Below, piece by piece: positions 59,856 through 64,000 of a stretch of DNA of 64,000 nt. Under the pieces are notes generated by a model. It had not been told where the DNA came from. It ran no database searches and was given only the letters and a program-made list of their open reading frames with translations. Positions within the stretch are counted from its first letter, which is position 1. Each line of letters starts with the position of its first letter. Made by a program: the position numbers and the translations under genes. Source of the stretch: Neisseria brasiliensis (lineage in GTDB: Bacteria > Pseudomonadota > Gammaproteobacteria > Burkholderiales > Neisseriaceae); assembly GCF_009671065.1 (NCBI RefSeq), contig NZ_CP046027.1, forward strand, positions 930,001 to 994,000, written 5' to 3'.

Positions 59856-60335
59856 TTAACGATACGGTGCGTCAGCGGCTTTGCGTTTGGCGATTTCGGC
59901 TTCGTATTTGTCGCCGATGGCCAGCAAAATCGGTTTGGTCATGTGCAAATCGCCTTTTTTCTCACCGTGGTATTCGAAAATATGCGTCTCGACAATCGCA
60001 TCGGTCGGGCAGGCTTCTTCGCAGAAACCGCAGAAAATGCACTTAGTCAAATCGATGTCGTAACGCGTGGTGCGGCGCGTGCCGTCAGCGCGCTCTTCCG
60101 ATTCGATGTTGATGGCCATCGCCGGACACACCGCTTCACACAGCTTACAGGCAATGCATCGCTCCTCGCCGTTGGGATAACGGCGCTGCGCGTGCAGCCC
60201 ACGGAAACGCACTGATTGCGGCGTTTTCTCTTCGGGGAAGTAAATCGTGTCTTTGCGGGCGAAGAAGTTTTTGAGCGTTACGCCCATACCTTTGACGAGT
60301 TCGCCCAATAAAAAGGTTTTGACTAAGTTTGCCAT
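59856..60335 (-). CDS. nuoI: NADH-quinone oxidoreductase subunit I
   Basis: A 159-residue peripheral subunit with two [4Fe-4S] clusters that pass electrons towards quinone. Ligand motifs: CIACKLCEAVCPAMAI and CIFCGFCEEACPTDAI, each CxxCxxCxxxCP. It follows the AT-rich cassette; nuoJ begins 11 bases after its stop. Confidence 0.98.
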   Translation of the reverse strand: MANLVKTFLLGELVKGMGVTLKNFFARKDTIYFPEEKTPQSVRFRGLHAQRRYPNGEERCIACKLCEAVCPAMAINIESEERADGTRRTTRYDIDLTKCIFCGFCEEACPTDAIVETHIFEYHGEKKGDLHMTKPILLAIGDKYEAEIAKRKAADAPYR

Positions 60336-60392
60336 AATGTTGTTCCTACCCTTTTGGTAGTGGTTTTTCTGTTTATTTAATAAAATGAGGTT

Positions 60393-61007
60393 TCAGACAG
60401 CCTGAAACACAGCATATATACCAATCACAATAAATAATAATGAACAAATTCTATTAATAATTTGTTCACGTTTGGGATTCATTATCTTAGAAATACCCAA
60501 GCCATAAGCTAATAAGATACTATAATCTAAAACACACCAAATTAACGTCAAAATAAATAAACTTGGGAATAGAGCCATATCTAATTGGTTAATAAAAGGC
60601 GGAAAAAAAGTCATAAAAAAAATAATATCTTTTGGATTAGAAATACCAATCATAAATGAGTTTATTACAACCTTTGATAAAGCAACAACTTCCACATTAA
60701 CCTTATCTTTTTGAGTTATATTTTTACTTTCCAACCAAAGTTTATAACCAAAATAAATCAAATACCCCCCCCCAAATCCAGATAGTAATGTTAGAAATTG
60801 AGTATCAAGTTTTCCTAAACCAGCTATCATTAAACCTGCAACTAAAATTAAAACTAATGATGCTGTATTTGTCCCAACAACTGCAAAAAATGCACCCTTT
60901 AATCCATATTTAGCAGCAGCATTAACTACAACCAAATTAACAGGTCCAGGCATTAATAAAAATACAAATACAGTTAGAATATAAGTTAATAATACAGAGG
61001 TCATCAT
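60393..61007 (-). CDS. LysE/RhtB-family exporter with a G9 tract
   Basis: A 204-residue exporter (five or six helices) of the LysE/RhtB family that secretes amino acids or small polar compounds. Motifs: LLMPGPVNLVVVNAAAKYGLKGAF (as in the family GPxxxxxxxxxxxxG), NPKDIIFFMTFFPPF and LKYG-like tail. I chose the ATG at 61007 because GGAG lies 11 bases upstream. A run of nine G (C9 on the plus strand at 60765-60773) encodes FGGGYLIYFGYKLW; in the current length the frame is intact, but slippage would truncate the protein. It is much AT-richer than nuo genes and starts 2 bases after the YqcI/YcgG gene. Confidence 0.85.
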   Translation of the reverse strand: MMTSVLLTYILTVFVFLLMPGPVNLVVVNAAAKYGLKGAFFAVVGTNTASLVLILVAGLMIAGLGKLDTQFLTLLSGFGGGYLIYFGYKLWLESKNITQKDKVNVEVVALSKVVINSFMIGISNPKDIIFFMTFFPPFINQLDMALFPSLFILTLIWCVLDYSILLAYGLGISKIMNPKREQIINRICSLLFIVIGIYAVFQAV

Positions 61008-61009
61008 CT

Positions 61010-61764
61010 CTATTTCTCCACCATGTGGAATGGACAAACACTAGGAATTTCAGCATCACTTTCCTCATGTTGATATTGTTTCCAATCAGGTTTAGTTTCA
61101 TCACTAATTCCTAATGTCTCTGCAACAATACCATTATTATAAACTTTTACCCTATCTCTAATCATATTTGAAACTTTTCTTTCGCCATTAACTAATGGAG
61201 CAACAATCTGGAAATTTTCAGAAGGATTGACAACCATAGTTATAAAACTATTTACCTTTCTACTGCGATGTAATTTATGTTGCGGATGATTAATATTAAA
61301 AAATAAATTTACGCCATTAAATTTAAATTTCCAATCTTTATCATCAGAACCTAATGTTGACATATCTTTATTAAAAAATTCTAAATCATAATAATAAATT
61401 TCTTTCAATATTTCCCAAGCTTTATTTTGACTATCTTTCAAACTATCTAACTGCCAATTTAAAATAATAATTAAAGGAAAATACAATCTCTCCTTAATAG
61501 GAATATTTTGACAAACTCTGTATATTCTATCAATCCTTTCAGTAAGTTATTTAATTCATAATCGGCAGCATACTCTTTTGGATTTGCTGTATCAACAAAT
61601 ACAAATAATAGATTTCCTAAATCATTTGCCCTTCTTGCAAAAATACAGGGAAATTTCTCATCTTGTATTGTTTGTACCAGTTCATTAACAGCTTGACTTT
61701 GCCAACTTGAACAAACAGATAAGTCTAATTCTGATTGTTTTAAAAAATAATTAAACTTAAACAT
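61010..61764 (-). pseudogene. YqcI/YcgG-family protein, split by a frameshift
   Basis: Two frames together form one YqcI/YcgG-type protein of about 250 residues: N-terminal QSQAVNELVQTIQDEKFPCIF..LGNLLFVFVD (frame 61471-61764), then from about 61500 LYFPLIIILNWQLD, LFFNINHPQHKLHRSRKVNSF, TMVVNPSENF and the terminal CPFH motif (frame ending 61010). Restoring one A in the run at about 61510 gives EFVKNIPIKERLYFP, a continuous reading. Members of this family include heme-dependent N-oxygenases (GntA of guanitoxin synthesis). Base composition is far lower in GC than flanking nuo genes. The exporter follows at once. Confidence 0.75.
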
Positions 61765-61833
61765 AACTATCCTTTATCTTAAAATACAATTAGACTACCT
61801 GAAATGTGGGCGAGCCACCCACGCTCCATCATT

Positions 61834-62910
61834 TTATTTCCACAAACTCAATGGCGACGCCATCCAAGCTGCCAGCACCACAATGCAGACAAAACCAACT
61901 GGAATCAATACCTTCCAGCCCAAACGCATGATTTGGTCGTAGCGGTAACGTGGGAATGTGGCACGAATCCACAAATAGCCAAACAGAATAAACGCCATTT
62001 TGGCAAACATCCAAAACGCGCTCGGTGCGCCAATCCAGCCCCAGCTTTGTGGGAAGGGCGACAACCAGCCACCGAGGAACATCAGCGCGGTCAGGGCGGC
62101 AATCAGAATCATGAAAATGTATTCGGCCAAGAAGAACAAGGCAAAGGCGAAGCCCGAATATTCGACGTGGAAACCGGCCACGATTTCGGATTCGCCCTCG
62201 GCCACGTCAAACGGCGCGCGGTTGGTTTCGGCCACGGCGGAAATCAGATAGACGATAAACACCGGAAACAAAGCCAGCCAGTTCCATGACAACACCGAAC
62301 CACCGGCGATGCCTGTGGCCTGCGCCGCCACGATGTCGGCAAAATTCATGCTGCCCGACACCATCACCACACACACCAGCGCGGCACTCATGGCGATTTC
62401 GTAGGAAATGGTTTGCGCCGATGAACGCATCGCGCCCAAAAACGAGTATTTCGAGTTCGACGCCCAACCGGCAATAATCACGCCATACACCGACAGCGAG
62501 GTAATCATCAAAATAAACAGCAAGCCTGCGTTGACGTGAGTGAGCACCCATTCTTCGGAAAACGGAATCACCGCCCACGCCGCAAAAGCGGGCGCAAGCG
62601 AGAGCATAGGGCCGATGTAAAACAGGGCTTTATTCGACAGCTTCGGGCGCGTCACTTCTTTAAACAACAGCTTGAACACGTCGGCAAACGGCTGAATCAA
62701 GCCCCACGGGCCGGTCACGTTGGGGCCGACACGAAGCTGCATAAAGCCGATGACTTTACGCTCGAAATAGGTCAGATAGGCCACGGTGAGAATCAGCGGA
62801 ATCAGGATAATCACGATTTTCAAAATCACCGATACCACCAAGCCGACGCTCAGGCCGATGTCGCCCCAACCTAAGGTCACGGCAAACAGGGATTGGAGCC
62901 ATTCTTGCAT
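61834..62910 (-). CDS. nuoH: NADH-quinone oxidoreductase subunit H
   Basis: A 358-residue membrane subunit forming the quinone site entrance with NuoB/D/I. Motifs: YFERKVIGFMQLRVGPN with the conserved Glu/Arg, GSMNFADIV, AETNRAPFDVAEGESEIVAG and GWKVLIPVGF. Starts 2 bases after the nuoG stop, as expected for the operon. The AT-rich cassette follows instead of nuoI. Confidence 0.97.
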   Translation of the reverse strand: MQEWLQSLFAVTLGWGDIGLSVGLVVSVILKIVIILIPLILTVAYLTYFERKVIGFMQLRVGPNVTGPWGLIQPFADVFKLLFKEVTRPKLSNKALFYIGPMLSLAPAFAAWAVIPFSEEWVLTHVNAGLLFILMITSLSVYGVIIAGWASNSKYSFLGAMRSSAQTISYEIAMSAALVCVVMVSGSMNFADIVAAQATGIAGGSVLSWNWLALFPVFIVYLISAVAETNRAPFDVAEGESEIVAGFHVEYSGFAFALFFLAEYIFMILIAALTALMFLGGWLSPFPQSWGWIGAPSAFWMFAKMAFILFGYLWIRATFPRYRYDQIMRLGWKVLIPVGFVCIVVLAAWMASPLSLWK

Positions 62911-62912
62911 GT

Positions 62913-64000
62913 TTACGCCCCCGCCAATTCAATCGTATTCATCATCGCACCCAAAGCCGCGTTATCGCTGTGCAACGGCAGATGCACCACATATTCCGGC
63001 AAGGCCGCATCAGCCACCACCACCACATTGACACCCACGCCGTCATGTTTGGCCACGGCTTGCTGGCCGTCTGAAAGATTCAAGGCCGCCAAGGTATTCG
63101 GATGCACACGCGCGGCCGGCACGGCAGCATGGCTGGTCGCTTGCAACGGCGCGCTGCGGCGCACAATGGCATCAGTGTGATACAAACCCACACCGCCGAT
63201 ACGCACCAATTGATTCGAGGCCGTCTGAACGGCTTCGCCATTAAAGGTTGAGCGGTTATTCAGTTGCACCGACACGATTTCCTGATTGAGCGCGTCTTGC
63301 AAAATCTCTTCGCTGCTGTGGTAATCAAAGCCTTTTACGTCAAACAGATTGCCCAACACACGCAACACTTTCCACAACGGGCGCGAATCGCCGAAGCCCT
63401 GCACCACGCCGTGGAACGACTGCAAGCGGCCTTCCATATTGACGAAGCTACCCGACGTTTCGGTAAACGGCGCAATCGGCAGCAACACGTCACACACGTC
63501 CAGCAAGGTCTCGCTGACAAACGGCGTAAACGCCATCACGCTCTTGGCCTGTTTCAAGGCAGCTACGGCTTGCGCGCCGTTGGCCACATCGATTTCAGGC
63601 TCAACATTCATCAGCAACACGGCCTGCTTCGGCTGGCGAATCATGGCTTGAATGCTGTCGCCTTGGTTGATGTTTAATGCAGCGGCACCTACGCTGTTGG
63701 CAGCTTGCGGCAAGATGCCCAAAGTGGCATCGGTGGCTCCGGCCAAACGTTGCGCGGCGGCGTAAATCGCAGGGTAATCGGGATGGTTTTGCGCTTCCGC
63801 ACCCAAAATAATCGCAGCCTGCTCGGCATTCGACAGGCTGGCGGCCACGTCTTGATCCAAGTCTTGCGCCCATTCGTTCAGACGGCCTGCCCATTCATTC
63901 GGATGCACCGCTTCTTGGGCAAACAAAGGCATGTGCAGCGTTTCTTTGCGTCCGGCCAACACGCTCAATTTCATGCGGCCATGCGTGGCACGGCGCAAAC
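62913..64000 (-). CDS. nuoG: NADH-quinone oxidoreductase subunit G, C-terminal part
   Basis: The frame enters from the right edge; the visible 360 residues are the C-terminal part of the large NuoG subunit, with a molybdopterin-oxidoreductase-like fold (MRLKLSVLAGRKETL-like start, MLMNVEPEIDVANG, FVSETLLDVCDVLLPIAPFTETSGSFVNMEGRLQSFHGVV). The Fe-S ligands lie upstream, outside the window. Three DUS are in the coding sequence (SDGQQ, AVQTAS and GRLNEW). Confidence 0.95.
   Translation of the reverse strand, partial: LRRATHGRMKLSVLAGRKETLHMPLFAQEAVHPNEWAGRLNEWAQDLDQDVAASLSNAEQAAIILGAEAQNHPDYPAIYAAAQRLAGATDATLGILPQAANSVGAAALNINQGDSIQAMIRQPKQAVLLMNVEPEIDVANGAQAVAALKQAKSVMAFTPFVSETLLDVCDVLLPIAPFTETSGSFVNMEGRLQSFHGVVQGFGDSRPLWKVLRVLGNLFDVKGFDYHSSEEILQDALNQEIVSVQLNNRSTFNGEAVQTASNQLVRIGGVGLYHTDAIVRRSAPLQATSHAAVPAARVHPNTLAALNLSDGQQAVAKHDGVGVNVVVVADAALPEYVVHLPLHSDNAALGAMMNTIELAGA

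Overview
The window is a chromosomal segment of a Neisseria species or very close relative. DNA uptake sequences (GCCGTCTGAA and its complement) occur throughout, mostly in the 12-mer form beginning AG rather than the AT form of meningococcus and gonococcus. Neisseria-type dRS3 repeats, an IS30 element of IS1655 type, an adhesin-complex protein gene, a minCDE-oxyR cluster and a DpnI-like (drg-type) gene agree with this. A commensal Neisseria is the best guess; the species cannot be fixed from the window.

Layout. 1-380: end of an endonuclease/exonuclease/phosphatase family gene. 384-4210: accessory tract with a dRS3 mosaic element, an IS30 element, the acp gene and an IS200/IS605 element with tnpA, tnpB and a probable guide RNA. 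4230-8270 (minus): hydrolase-like gene, exonuclease III and a TonB-dependent receptor preceded by a perfect Zur box. 8509-16967 (plus): pyrE, a zinc-ribbon membrane protein, argA, a small secreted protein, yggX, menA, a BI-1 protein, coaD and a DUF485/actP acetate uptake pair. 17059-33186 (minus): the translation and envelope block, transcribed rpsB-tsf-pyrH-frr-uppS-cdsA-dxr-rseP-bamA-skp-lpxD-fabZ-lpxA-lpxB. It is interrupted by a foreign-looking lipoprotein gene (29888) and by the DpnI-like endonuclease (18338). 33406-42247: 5-formyltetrahydrofolate cyclo-ligase, a broken formate/nitrite transporter, a TM2 protein, mqo, a Spy-like chaperone, a DUF2520 oxidoreductase and minCDE-oxyR. 42464-53367: alsT, lysS, tRNA-Lys, two small lipoproteins (one with a G9 tract that shifts its frame), waaA, a FUSC protein, phrB, proB and a DUF2818 protein. 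53723-64000 (minus): the respiratory complex I operon from nuoN back to a partial nuoG. An AT-rich two-gene cassette, a frameshifted YqcI/YcgG protein and a LysE-type exporter with its own G9 tract, sits between nuoI and nuoH.

How it works together. Most genes are housekeeping. The rpsB-to-lpxB block makes ribosome components, isoprenoid carrier, phospholipid precursor, outer-membrane assembly machinery and lipid A. The nuo operon with mqo feeds electrons to the quinone pool. actP/DUF485 and alsT take up carbon sources. Accessory features concentrate around mobile DNA. Three 143-bp miniature elements and one dRS3 mosaic share GAGACC-type ends, and two of the four have 5-bp target duplications. 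DUS inverted repeats serve as terminators after many genes.

The most interesting signals are: (1) a predicted Zur-controlled TonB receptor of unknown ligand at 5739-8270, with a second near-perfect Zur site before acp; (2) the YqcI/YcgG-LysE cassette inside the complex I operon; (3) two poly-G contingency-like tracts; (4) the GAGACC miniature-element family.
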